Positions 44,133 to 52,741 of a stretch of 64,000 nt of DNA are shown here, in pieces; the first letter of the stretch is position 1, and the number at the start of each line of letters is the position of its first letter. A program made the translations under genes and the position numbers. The notes under the pieces are model-generated. The model searched no databases, had not been told where the DNA came from, and worked only from the letters and a program-made list of their open reading frames with translations. The stretch is from Leptospira levettii (GTDB lineage: Bacteria > Spirochaetota > Leptospiria > Leptospirales > Leptospiraceae), in NCBI RefSeq assembly GCF_002812085.1, contig NZ_NPDM01000001.1, positions 310,001-374,000 of the forward strand. Reading direction: 5' to 3'.

Positions 44133-45338
44133 ATGAGCCAAATGCCAGTAAAAGTGTATGGATACCGTTGGGTGGTTTTATTTGCCTACATCGTGATCAC
44201 AGCGACCATTTGTTTGCAATGGTTGTCATTCGCTCCCATTGCCAGAGAAGCCAAAGAATTTTATATGGTTTCCCCTCTCCAAATTGATCTTTTGTCTTTG
44301 GTGTTTTTAGCTGTTTTTGTCTTCATTGCGATCCCGGCTTCCTATGTGATTGATACCTATGGAATCAAAATGGGAGTTGGGTTTGGAGCCATCCTAACGG
44401 GTGTTTGCGGGTTACTCAAAGGGATGTATGCAGAGGATTATACAATCGTCCTCATTTGCCAATTGGGTCTTGCCATTGCCCAACCATTCCTACTGAATGC
44501 CGTCACCAAAATCAGTGTGTTGTGGTTTCCCATCCACGAACGTGCTACCTCTGTTGCCTTAGGAACACTCGCACAGTTTCTCGGAATCATCCTTGTGATG
44601 ATCCTCACCCCCATCCTCTTACACAGTGGAAAGACAATCCCACAAGTGATGGTGTTGTATGGTTTTGTTTCCATGGGAAGTGCCATTCTTTTTTTACTCC
44701 TTGTAAGAGAAAAACCACCCACTTCACCAAGTACCCACGGCGAAGACCATGAACTCTCCTTTTTTGATGGGATTCGTTTTTTATGGAAACAAGCGGACAT
44801 GAAAAAAATCCTATTTTTGTTTCTGATTGGTCTTGGTGTGTTTAATGCCGTGAGTACTTGCATTGATCAGATTTGTGAAATCAAAGGATTGAATACAGAA
44901 GAGTCGGGACTTGTGGGTGGTGTGATGCTCATCGCAGGGATTATTGGTGGGATTTTCATCCCTCCCCTCTCCGACAAATTCCAAAAACGAAAACTATTTT
45001 TAGTCATCGCAATGGTTGGATTTTTACTTGGACTTACTGTTTTTGTTTTGTTCCAAGGTTTTATCCCCTTACTCATTGGGTCGGTAGTGATTGGATTTTT
45101 TTTACTGGGGATTGGGGCACCCATTGGATTCCAATACTGTGCTGAAATTACATCCCCTGCCCCAGAGTCCACCTCACAAGGGTTACTTCTCCTTGTGGGC
45201 CAAGTCTCAGGAATTGTATTTATCTTAGGGCTAAATTTTTTTGGAATGGTATCGTTTTTATATGTATTACTTGCGTTAACAGTAGTAACACTTGCACTTG
45301 TCTTCCAATTGAAAGAAAGTCCGTTTATGGAACCCTAA
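44133..45338 (+). CDS. MFS transporter, FLVCR-like
   Basis: About 401 residues from ATG 44133, preceded by GGGAGTGAG; the upstream GTG 44091 lacks a site. About twelve membrane helices are seen. The N-terminus VYGYRWVVLFAYIVITATIC and LQWLSFAPIA resemble the FLVCR-like MFS group, whose animal members carry heme or choline/ethanolamine. The central cytoplasmic loop (REKPPTSPSTHGEDHE) separates two six-helix halves. It is divergent from the kinase unit, shares operator site 1 with it, and converges on tetR, overlapping it by 4 bases. Confidence 0.88.
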   Translation: MSQMPVKVYGYRWVVLFAYIVITATICLQWLSFAPIAREAKEFYMVSPLQIDLLSLVFLAVFVFIAIPASYVIDTYGIKMGVGFGAILTGVCGLLKGMYAEDYTIVLICQLGLAIAQPFLLNAVTKISVLWFPIHERATSVALGTLAQFLGIILVMILTPILLHSGKTIPQVMVLYGFVSMGSAILFLLLVREKPPTSPSTHGEDHELSFFDGIRFLWKQADMKKILFLFLIGLGVFNAVSTCIDQICEIKGLNTEESGLVGGVMLIAGIIGGIFIPPLSDKFQKRKLFLVIAMVGFLLGLTVFVLFQGFIPLLIGSVVIGFFLLGIGAPIGFQYCAEITSPAPESTSQGLLLLVGQVSGIVFILGLNFFGMVSFLYVLLALTVVTLALVFQLKESPFMEP

Positions 45339-45988
45339 CCGCCTAAGGCACGTCTGATGAATTTCATGACAGCTTTGACAACTGCTTCATCATCCTCAAA
45401 TACACCGTCTCCCAAATAAATTTTCATCCGTTCTTTGTAATACACAGTGGCATAGGAAAACTGTAAGGTCATAAAAAGGTTATCGAGTAAAAAGGCAGAG
45501 AGGTTACTATCCACATCACTGGCAATGGTTCCTTCTTTTTTAGCGGAACTGATCATATCGATATAACATTTTGCGGATAAGGATTCAAGCTCACCTGACA
45601 GGCGTGTGATGAGTTCATAATTACTTTCCGTTGTCATTTCATTGTAGAGACGAATGATATCTTGGTTCATCCGAGAATGGTTTTGGATGATCCTTACAAT
45701 CTTTTCGACCTTGCCAAAAAAATCCAAATCCAATGACAAAACAGTTTCTAAGGTTTTTTCCAATTGGTTGATCCCATAGTCGACGACAGTTAGGAAAAAA
45801 TCCTCTTTGGTTTCGAAGTATTTGTATAGGGAACCTACACTGATCCCCGCTTTTTGGGCGATGGTATTGGTATTGGCGCTTGTGAAACCACGGTTGGCAA
45901 ATTCAGAAATGGCGATTGATAAAATTCGATTCCGTTTTTCTTCCGAAATCCGTTCGAAACTTTCATTGAAGTGTTTTGTATCAGCCAT
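45335..45988 (-). CDS. TetR-family transcriptional regulator
   Basis: About 217 residues from ATG 45988; AGGAAGGAAG lies about eight bases upstream, and the ATG two codons earlier is possible. The N-terminal helix-turn-helix is classical: RILSIAISEFANRGFTSANT then IAQKAGISVGSLYKYFETKEDFF. The C-terminal helical domain would bind an effector. Operators with TGAGTGA/TCACTCA half-sites lie in its own upstream region and between the kinase unit and MFS gene, which suggests autoregulation and control of both neighbours. Confidence 0.92.
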   Translation of the reverse strand: MADTKHFNESFERISEEKRNRILSIAISEFANRGFTSANTNTIAQKAGISVGSLYKYFETKEDFFLTVVDYGINQLEKTLETVLSLDLDFFGKVEKIVRIIQNHSRMNQDIIRLYNEMTTESNYELITRLSGELESLSAKCYIDMISSAKKEGTIASDVDSNLSAFLLDNLFMTLQFSYATVYYKERMKIYLGDGVFEDDEAVVKAVMKFIRRALGG

Positions 45989-46090
45989 ATGCATCTTCCT
46001 TCCTATTACTGAAAAAAGGCTGGATTTCTCAAGGAAATTGATCGCAATTCCAAAAGAATCCGAGAAACTTTCTAAATTTTCGATTTCCTT

Positions 46091-46124
46091 CTTGACAATG
46101 AGTGATGACTCACTCATTGTCAAG
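46091..46124. promoter_or_regulatory. TetR-type operator, site 2, with embedded -35 boxes
   Basis: Perfect 15-bp inverted repeat: CTTGACAATGAGTGA (46091-46105), centre TGAC, then TCACTCATTGTCAAG (46110-46124). Each arm contains TTGACA in outward-mirrored orientation, as expected for overlapping divergent promoters. The core TGAGTGATGACTCA differs from site 1 (TGAGTGATCACTCA) at one base, and the same is true on the other strand with a 4-base offset. It lies between tetR and the aminotransferase gene. Confidence 0.75.
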
Positions 46125-46152
46125 TAAAAGAACGCGGACGAGGAAACATCGT

Positions 46153-47619
46153 ATGGCCACAGGCTTTTCCATCAATGAATACCCCAATGTAGACCAAGTT
46201 TACAAAGATTTGCGGAAATTAATTTCCCTACCGATCCGTTCCATTCGCAAAAACGAAATGGAAAACATCATCCAAAACTACTTTGAAAAAAAATGTAACA
46301 AGTCCAAAGCCATGATCACAAAGGCTTCGGAATACATTCCAGGTGGTGTCCAACACAACTTATCATTCAATTTCCCGTTTCCTCTTGTGTTTACGAAAGC
46401 GGCAGGTGCTTACCTCTATGATTTGGATGGAAACAAATACATCGACTTTTTACAAGCAGGTGGACCCACAGTTCTCGGTAGTAACCCCACAAGTGTTCGT
46501 AAAAAAGTAATCGAACTATTGGATTCCACGGGGCCTGTCACAGGGCTTTTCCATGAATACGAATACAAACTCGCTGAAAAAATTGTCGAACTTGTTCCTT
46601 CTGTGGAAATGTTTCGTATGTTAGGTTCTGGGACAGAAGCGTGTATGGCTTCGATCCGTGTGGCAAGGCTTGCGACTAAAAAGAAAAACATTGTAAAGAT
46701 GGGTGGAGCTTACCATGGATGGAGTGACCAACTTGCTTATGGCCTTCGGATCCCTGGCACAAGGCATTTTGAAGCGAATGGTGTACCAAGGTCCATCTTC
46801 AAATACACTCAAGAATTTTATCCGAACGATTTGAACTCACTCGAATCAGTCCTCAAACGAAATCGATTTTTTGGTGGAACCGCAGCTGTTCTCATTGAAC
46901 CCGTTGGTCCAGAAAGTGGCACAAGACCTCTTGATCTCAATTTTAACAAAGGTGTGCGAGAACTTTGTAACAAATACGGAGCCCTGCTTATCTTTGATGA
47001 AGTGGTAACTGCATTTCGAATTGGTCTTAGCGGTGCACAAGGGTATTTTGGCGTGGACCCAGATCTCACTGTGTTTGGGAAAGTGGTTGCTGGTGGTTAT
47101 CCTTCTGCTGGTGGACTTGGTGGGAAAAAAGAATACATGAAATATGTATCTGCTGGATTACAAACGGGCACCAAAAAGGCGTTAATCGGTGGAACGATGG
47201 CGGCAAACCCACTCAGTTCTCTTGCCGGTTACTTCACGTTATGTGAAATGGAAAAAACCAACGCGTGTGAAAAATCAGGGAGAGCTGGTGATCGCCTCAC
47301 AAAGGGATTACAAAAACTCATTCAAAAATACAACCTTCCCTTTGTTGCCTTCAACCAAGGTTCGATTTGCCATCTGGAAACCGTTGGTACGATGTTACTC
47401 GATATTGATATCAAGAAATTTTGGACCATTAAAAAAACAATCGCGGAAGCCCACAAACGAAAACACGCCATGGAAGAAATGGGAGCTGCGTATATGTCAG
47501 AAGGCCTTGTGACTCTTGCGGGGAGTCGGTTGTATACAAGTGCTGCTGATACAGACGCGGTGATAGATGATGCACTCAAACGGTTTGACCGAGTGTTCCA
47601 AAAAGTGGAAGGGGTATAG
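46153..47619 (+). CDS. class III (GSA-like) aminotransferase
   Basis: About 488 residues from ATG 46153, with GAGG nine bases upstream; in-frame starts at 46102 would lie inside the operator. PLP-enzyme features are RMLGSGTEACMASIRVAR (phosphate-binding), GGAYHGWSDQ, IFDEVVTAFR (Asp to PLP nitrogen) and the Schiff-base Lys in VFGKVVAGGYPSAGG. It resembles glutamate-1-semialdehyde 2,1-aminomutase and related transaminases, with a longer N-terminus of about 60 residues. It is probably controlled by the divergent TetR. The substrate is not known. Confidence 0.88.
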   Translation: MATGFSINEYPNVDQVYKDLRKLISLPIRSIRKNEMENIIQNYFEKKCNKSKAMITKASEYIPGGVQHNLSFNFPFPLVFTKAAGAYLYDLDGNKYIDFLQAGGPTVLGSNPTSVRKKVIELLDSTGPVTGLFHEYEYKLAEKIVELVPSVEMFRMLGSGTEACMASIRVARLATKKKNIVKMGGAYHGWSDQLAYGLRIPGTRHFEANGVPRSIFKYTQEFYPNDLNSLESVLKRNRFFGGTAAVLIEPVGPESGTRPLDLNFNKGVRELCNKYGALLIFDEVVTAFRIGLSGAQGYFGVDPDLTVFGKVVAGGYPSAGGLGGKKEYMKYVSAGLQTGTKKALIGGTMAANPLSSLAGYFTLCEMEKTNACEKSGRAGDRLTKGLQKLIQKYNLPFVAFNQGSICHLETVGTMLLDIDIKKFWTIKKTIAEAHKRKHAMEEMGAAYMSEGLVTLAGSRLYTSAADTDAVIDDALKRFDRVFQKVEGV

Positions 47620-47662
47620 GGGAAATCTTTCGATTGGAATTTAATTTTATCCAGAAGGTTTA

Positions 47663-47986
47663 TCAATCGACTAACATTTCTTTAATGACTTTTTTAATTT
47701 TCTGATTTGTTTTTGGATCGGACGCACCTAGTTTTTGTATCAATCTAGATCGATCTACTGTTCGTATCTGATCCAAAACAATCGAACCTTTTTTGCCTTG
47801 GAAGGTGATGGGAACTCTCGTTGGGTAATTTCGAATCAAGGTAGTCATTGGTGCAATCATCACAGTACGGATGAATTGGTTCATCTCATTGGGAGAAATG
47901 ACAATACAGGGTCTTGATTTTTGGATCTCGTGCCCTATGGTTGGATCTAAATTGACTAAATAAATATCATACTGTGTGATCACCAT
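47663..47986 (-). CDS. mazF: MazF/PemK-type toxin (ChpK-like)
   Basis: 107 residues. Family features are YDIYLVNLDPTIGHEIQKSRPCIVIS, the conserved TVMIAPMTT and SIVLDQIRTVDRSRL. These are sequence-specific mRNA interferases. The ATG overlaps the end of the antitoxin gene by 7 bases, the usual antitoxin-first order. Leptospira interrogans has a known homologous pair, chpIK. Confidence 0.92.
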   Translation of the reverse strand: MVITQYDIYLVNLDPTIGHEIQKSRPCIVISPNEMNQFIRTVMIAPMTTLIRNYPTRVPITFQGKKGSIVLDQIRTVDRSRLIQKLGASDPKTNQKIKKVIKEMLVD

Positions 47987-48228
47987 TCCCAGTCCTCAGC
48001 CTCTAAGTCGAGGTCATCAGGCAGGACCAATGAATCATCATTTTGTTTTGCCATCTCTTGGAATTGGGTCGCCCAAGTTTTCCTTGGTCTCTCTTTACCA
48101 GGAGAGATGATGATTTTTTCCCCATCGATTTTCAAATCCACTGTATCATCAATATGACATTCCTCTAAAACTGCCTTCGGAATCCGAATCCCCCTGGAAT
48201 TTCCAATCTGAATCACAGCTACTCTCAT
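47980..48228 (-). CDS. mazE: MazE/AbrB-type antitoxin (ChpI-like)
   Basis: 82 residues. The N-terminal SpoVT/AbrB swapped-hairpin DNA-binding domain reads VIQIGNSRGIRIPKAVLEE, and the acidic C-terminal tail (LDLEAEDWEW) is expected to wrap the toxin. It precedes and overlaps mazF. Two TGTAATnACA repeats immediately upstream are probable autoregulatory sites. Confidence 0.92.
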   Translation of the reverse strand: MRVAVIQIGNSRGIRIPKAVLEECHIDDTVDLKIDGEKIIISPGKERPRKTWATQFQEMAKQNDDSLVLPDDLDLEAEDWEW

Positions 48229-48229
48229 A

Positions 48230-48250
48230 TGTAATTACATTGTAATCACA
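48230..48250. promoter_or_regulatory. candidate MazE operator
   Basis: TGTAATTACA (48230-48239) and TGTAATCACA (48241-48250) repeat at an 11-base period, directly before the antitoxin ATG. The first is itself palindromic. This is the position and spacing expected for toxin-antitoxin autoregulation. Confidence 0.6.
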
Positions 48251-48375
48251 AACAAAACCAACCGTCAAACAAAACTACGACTCACCCCCTCAATTCCCAC
48301 CTTCCCCCCGAAAAGTACTTGTACATTTTGGGGAATTCATGGCATTATGTCTCAAATCTCTACGAGGCCCGAACT

Positions 48376-50076
48376 ATGCCTGAACCACTGCAAAAGATCA
48401 TTGATAATCTAAAAGAGTTATTCAACAAACTCGACAAAACCAAAAAAATGATTTTGGCTGGGGTACTTGCAGTTGTGGTGGTGGCCATCATCATCCTCTC
48501 CAATGTTTCCTCTCAAAGGAACCGAGTGGTTCTCTTCAAAGACTTGGATTCCAAAGACTTCTCAGAAGTTACAAAAAAATTAGATGCCCTTGGGTATTCG
48601 TATGGTTCGAGTGAGACCAGTGTCATCACAGTGGATCCGGAACAAAGGCAAGAAATTGTAACCAAACTTGCACAAGAGAATTTGATCCCAGCGGGAGTTA
48701 CCGGTTGGGAACTCTTTGATATTGAAAAATTCACTGAAACACAATTTGACAAAGACATCAAAAAGTACAGAGCGTTAAAGGGTGCGATTGAGAAGTCGCT
48801 TAACACCTTACGCCCCATCGAAAAAGCAGATGTCAACATTGCCATCCCAGAAGGGGATTTGTTTGAATCAAACTCTTACCCCGTCAAAGCGAGTGTGATT
48901 TTACACTTCCGACCAGGAGTAGAAGGAATTAGCAAAAAAGAAATCAAAGGGATTGTGAACTTAGTGGCAAGAGCTGTTCCTAAACTCAAACCAGAAAACG
49001 TAAGTGTTGCCGATCCCGATGGAAAAATCATTTCTGATTTTGAAGAAGACTTAGAAAAAGAAAGATTAGAATTAAGAATTGTCCAAGAAAAACTCAGAAT
49101 CGAAGAAGAAGAACGTGTCAAACGTCTCATCGACATCCGAAATACCTTACGTTGGTACTTAGGTGGAGAAGACAGAGTGGACATCACTCGTTTTGAATAT
49201 TCTTTCAACTGGGACCAAGAATCCTTAACGGAAAACGAAGTATTACCAGTTGTTGCGGAAGAAGATAACCCTGACACACCATATAACGAACGTAAGCTTG
49301 TTGATGGTTATTCCTTAAAAGTATCATCCAAGGAAACAAAAGAATCCTTTAAAGGAAGAGGATTTACTCCAGATGGACCTGCTGGTACAGAACCAAACCT
49401 TCCTCCTGGATACAAAGATACCGACTACCAAAAGGCTGAGTATTCCAAAGACGAAAACATCAATAACTACGAATTTAACAAACGGGTCAAAGACATCAAA
49501 CGCCAACCTTGGAAAATTGAAAAGATTGGTTTGTCTGTGGTTGTGGATGGAGTTTGGGAACGTAAAGAACGTGAAGATGGAATGGGTTATGATCGTAAGT
49601 ACATTCCAGTTGCGGAACAAGACTTAAAACTCATTCGTAAAAACTTGGAAGCCGCCATTGGGTACACAAGGTCACGTGGTGATCAAATCAGTGTCATCAC
49701 CATTCCAAAAGATCGAACAGAACAATTCCGCGCTGAAGATGAAGAATTCCAAAGACAACGTGCCATCCGAAATATGGTGATTGCATCCCTTGTCATTCTC
49801 ATCTTACTCATCCTTGCCATCTTAGTATACCGTGCGATCAAAAAAGAAATCGCAAGAAGAAGAAGACTCAGAGAAGAAGAACTTGCTGCACAACAACAAA
49901 TGATGAGAGAAGCAGCTCTCCGTGTGATGGACGAAGGGGGAGCGGAAGTCGAACTCTCTCTCGACGAAAAACTCAGACGAGAACTTCTCGAAAACGCAAT
50001 CAACTTGGCAAAAGAAAAACCAGAAGATGTTGCGCAGTTGTTACGCACTTGGCTTGCAGAAGAGGAACAAACGTAA
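48376..50076 (+). CDS. fliF: flagellar MS-ring protein FliF
   Basis: About 566 residues from ATG 48376 (MPEPLQKI); the frame opens further upstream at 48319 but without a site. It has an N-terminal membrane helix ([16 protein letters not shown]), YscJ/FliF ring-building domain ([28 protein letters not shown]), a central variable region rich in charged residues, and a C-terminal membrane helix ([19 protein letters not shown]) followed by the cytoplasmic FliG-binding tail. It forms the MS ring. No fliG follows; the next gene is convergent. Confidence 0.95.
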   Translation: MPEPLQKIIDNLKELFNKLDKTKKMILAGVLAVVVVAIIILSNVSSQRNRVVLFKDLDSKDFSEVTKKLDALGYSYGSSETSVITVDPEQRQEIVTKLAQENLIPAGVTGWELFDIEKFTETQFDKDIKKYRALKGAIEKSLNTLRPIEKADVNIAIPEGDLFESNSYPVKASVILHFRPGVEGISKKEIKGIVNLVARAVPKLKPENVSVADPDGKIISDFEEDLEKERLELRIVQEKLRIEEEERVKRLIDIRNTLRWYLGGEDRVDITRFEYSFNWDQESLTENEVLPVVAEEDNPDTPYNERKLVDGYSLKVSSKETKESFKGRGFTPDGPAGTEPNLPPGYKDTDYQKAEYSKDENINNYEFNKRVKDIKRQPWKIEKIGLSVVVDGVWERKEREDGMGYDRKYIPVAEQDLKLIRKNLEAAIGYTRSRGDQISVITIPKDRTEQFRAEDEEFQRQRAIRNMVIASLVILILLILAILVYRAIKKEIARRRRLREEELAAQQQMMREAALRVMDEGGAEVELSLDEKLRRELLENAINLAKEKPEDVAQLLRTWLAEEEQT

Positions 50077-50077
50077 G

Positions 50078-50117
50078 TTAACTGATACTTACTATTTATC
50101 AGTTAAGATTCTTTTTT
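50078..50117. terminator. terminator after fliF, shared with the cyclase gene
   Basis: Perfect 10-bp stem TTAACTGATA (50078-50087) / TATCAGTTAA (50097-50106) with a 9-base loop, followed on the plus strand by CTTTTTT (50111-50117). It includes the minus-strand stop codon of the cyclase gene. Confidence 0.75.
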
Positions 50118-52664
50118 CCAACGGATGTTGGCACCACGAGAAATCCGAGAATACACTTCTCGGAAGTATTGGTTAGGTGCCTTTCCATCTGGGTCTTGCG
50201 AATAACGAGGCCTTAGGCGGTGGACAAAATACATATCCAAATCCCCTTTATTTTTCCCATGGACTTTGCCACGATACTCAGTGACAAAAAAATATTTCAC
50301 TAATTCATATGTTTCCTTAGACACATTGATTTTCCCTGTCTCACCACCTGATTCCATTCGAGAGGCAGTGTTCACAGTATCACCCCAGATATCATACGCA
50401 AACTTAAACCGACCCACTACCCCCGCAACAACAGGGCCAGTGTGAATCCCCAATCGTAACTCCCAAAAGGGAAGGTTTAGTGCCGTTTTGATTTCCTTTA
50501 ATTGGTTCATAAAACTTTGGATCTCGAGTGCCGCCAAACAAGCGTCAATGGCACTTGTTCGATTTTCCACAGGTAAACCACCAGCACACATATAACTGTC
50601 CCCAATGGTTTTTAATTTTTCCAAATTATTACGAAGGATAATCTCATCAAACTGAGTGAAACAAGCATCCAGTTCTTCGATGAGACTTTGTTCATCCATT
50701 CCTTCTGCTACTTTGGTAAATCCTTTGAAGTCTGTGAATAAGACAGTAGCGTTCTCAAAACGAACTGGATTCACACTCCCCTTTGTTTTGAGTTCTTGAG
50801 CCACTTTGTATGGTAAGATATTGAGTAAAAGTTTTTCGGATTCTTCTCGTGCTTCCTCTGCTTTGTCTTGTGCAATGAGGGCCTTTTCTCTTTCTTCATC
50901 TGCTTTTTGTTTTTCTAAATCTAACAAAAAATAACTGATATCAAGTTCTTCAGCAAGAGGTCTTGACATGATGTATACCACAAGATAATTGAATAGAACC
51001 AGTGGCAAAACAATCATTGTGAGATGGAAAGCAGATTCCCCCACTCCGTATTGTTCTCGTATCAAAGGGAAATACAAAATAGCAGCAATGGCCATTGTGA
51101 TGAGTCCAAGGTTTGCCAAACGTTGGCTTAATTGGATGGTTCTTCCTTCTAATGACAATGCACCATGCCGAAGCACTGCATAACCGAGTAAAAATGCTGG
51201 AATGAATTGAAAATCGGCAATGGGATAAATAGGAATTCCGTGACTTGGAAGTAAAGCTGCTAACAGTAACAAAGCCGACAACAAAAAAGATCCAATGATC
51301 CACTTGGAGGCAAAGTTGATATACCCTTTGTTCCGAAGGAAGGTAATCAAAACCAATACTAACGCAATGGCTCCATTAGCACCAACAAGAAGTTCTGCGG
51401 GACCTCCATGATGCACTCTTGACCAAGGGTAATCATAATACCCTACAAACAAATAAGGAGAAGGAGCTAAGATCGCCGCGATTATACATAGTAAATCGAT
51501 CCATTTTAACCAACCAGGTGACTTTTGGCCAATCGCTTCAAAAACGAGTCGCACCATAATACTCGGTGCAAACGCAAATGCCACAAAGGTCATCTGCGAA
51601 ATTCGAAGTTGTACAACATAGGATATGTTTAATTTTAATGGTACTGACTGGATTACATAAAAACCGGTGAGAATGAGAGCAAAGGCACAAAGTTGGTTGA
51701 TCCTAGCTGATGGATTTGCCCCCGCAACGATGATTGATAAAAAAACAGCACCAAACACAGAAATGACGGGAGGAATCCCCCAAGGGTACCATTTTGCTGA
51801 TTCATACGCATTTGGTGAAAGCCCAAAGGAAACTCCAAAGGAAATAAAAATCAAAACAAAAGAAAGTAAGGCAAATAGAAAATAGAACATCCCATTCTTT
51901 TGGAATAAAAGTTCATTCACATCAAAAAAATCGGAACGGAACACTCCATAGGCGACGAGTAACATTGGAATGAATAAAAAGAACCCACCAGGATACACTT
52001 TGAAACCCAAGATACTCGGAGCATTTAAAGTTGTGAGTAAAAATAATAAATTAACGCCGTGAAATAATGTTAAATGGTAATGTTTTCGAATGTAATGGTA
52101 ATGTTTGATAAACGATGGAAGGATGAGTAAAAAGTATCCCAAAGGTGCAAGGATCCCCCAAGGTCTTACAAATGCACTTCCACGAGGATACTTTCCGAAT
52201 GGAAATTCAAAGACGGTAGTTTCAAAACCTTTTCCTAAAATGACTCCTACGTACAATACAAAACTTGCAAACCAACAAACATAAGAATAGTATAACAAGA
52301 GTTTACTTTGTTTCCCCGTCATGTGAAAGGCTAGGTAAAAGGCGGTGGGAGCTAGAGGGGCAACAAAAAAATACAATAAATCATTCCACAAAACTAGTGT
52401 TTCTACATCTTGGATCCAAGCTCTTGTGGTTAATACAAGGCCGACACATCCAAAACTGATAAACGATATAGTCAGATTGAGATGAAAATAACGATTGTCT
52501 TCTTTTGATTTACGAAACTTTTGAAACGCAAAATAACTAAGAAATAAACCGACAACAAATGTCAAAATTCCAGGAGCACCATATGGAATTTGGTACCAAA
52601 AATATTCCCAATTGGAGATGACTCCCTCCGGTTTTACAAAATAAATTAGAGAATATGAATCCAT
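50103..52664 (-). CDS. membrane adenylate cyclase (class III)
   Basis: 853 residues. About sixteen hydrophobic helices fill residues 25-580, followed by a helical linker (LLDLEKQKADEEREKALIAQ) and a class III cyclase domain (about 645-830). Metal-binding Asp residues are in TVLFTDFKGFT and LKTIGDSYMCAGG. The Lys in EKLKTIGD and Asp in YDIWGDTVNTASRM are the adenine-specifying pair, so cAMP is the likely product. The membrane part resembles sensor modules seen in Leptospira cyclases, but I know no ligand. It is convergent with fliF. Confidence 0.88.
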   Translation of the reverse strand: MDSYSLIYFVKPEGVISNWEYFWYQIPYGAPGILTFVVGLFLSYFAFQKFRKSKEDNRYFHLNLTISFISFGCVGLVLTTRAWIQDVETLVLWNDLLYFFVAPLAPTAFYLAFHMTGKQSKLLLYYSYVCWFASFVLYVGVILGKGFETTVFEFPFGKYPRGSAFVRPWGILAPLGYFLLILPSFIKHYHYIRKHYHLTLFHGVNLLFLLTTLNAPSILGFKVYPGGFFLFIPMLLVAYGVFRSDFFDVNELLFQKNGMFYFLFALLSFVLIFISFGVSFGLSPNAYESAKWYPWGIPPVISVFGAVFLSIIVAGANPSARINQLCAFALILTGFYVIQSVPLKLNISYVVQLRISQMTFVAFAFAPSIMVRLVFEAIGQKSPGWLKWIDLLCIIAAILAPSPYLFVGYYDYPWSRVHHGGPAELLVGANGAIALVLVLITFLRNKGYINFASKWIIGSFLLSALLLLAALLPSHGIPIYPIADFQFIPAFLLGYAVLRHGALSLEGRTIQLSQRLANLGLITMAIAAILYFPLIREQYGVGESAFHLTMIVLPLVLFNYLVVYIMSRPLAEELDISYFLLDLEKQKADEEREKALIAQDKAEEAREESEKLLLNILPYKVAQELKTKGSVNPVRFENATVLFTDFKGFTKVAEGMDEQSLIEELDACFTQFDEIILRNNLEKLKTIGDSYMCAGGLPVENRTSAIDACLAALEIQSFMNQLKEIKTALNLPFWELRLGIHTGPVVAGVVGRFKFAYDIWGDTVNTASRMESGGETGKINVSKETYELVKYFFVTEYRGKVHGKNKGDLDMYFVHRLRPRYSQDPDGKAPNQYFREVYSRISRGANIRWKKES

Positions 52665-52741
52665 CCTATATAAGATCGGCTATGAATTATTGAGAAAAGA
52701 GTCATTTCTTCTATTTGACTCACTTCTCGAATTGTTGTGCT

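Noticed and set aside
46102..46152. Longer aminotransferase start (GTG 46102 or ATG 46105)
   Set aside because: Both lie inside the palindromic operator and lack a ribosome binding site, whereas ATG 46153 has one.
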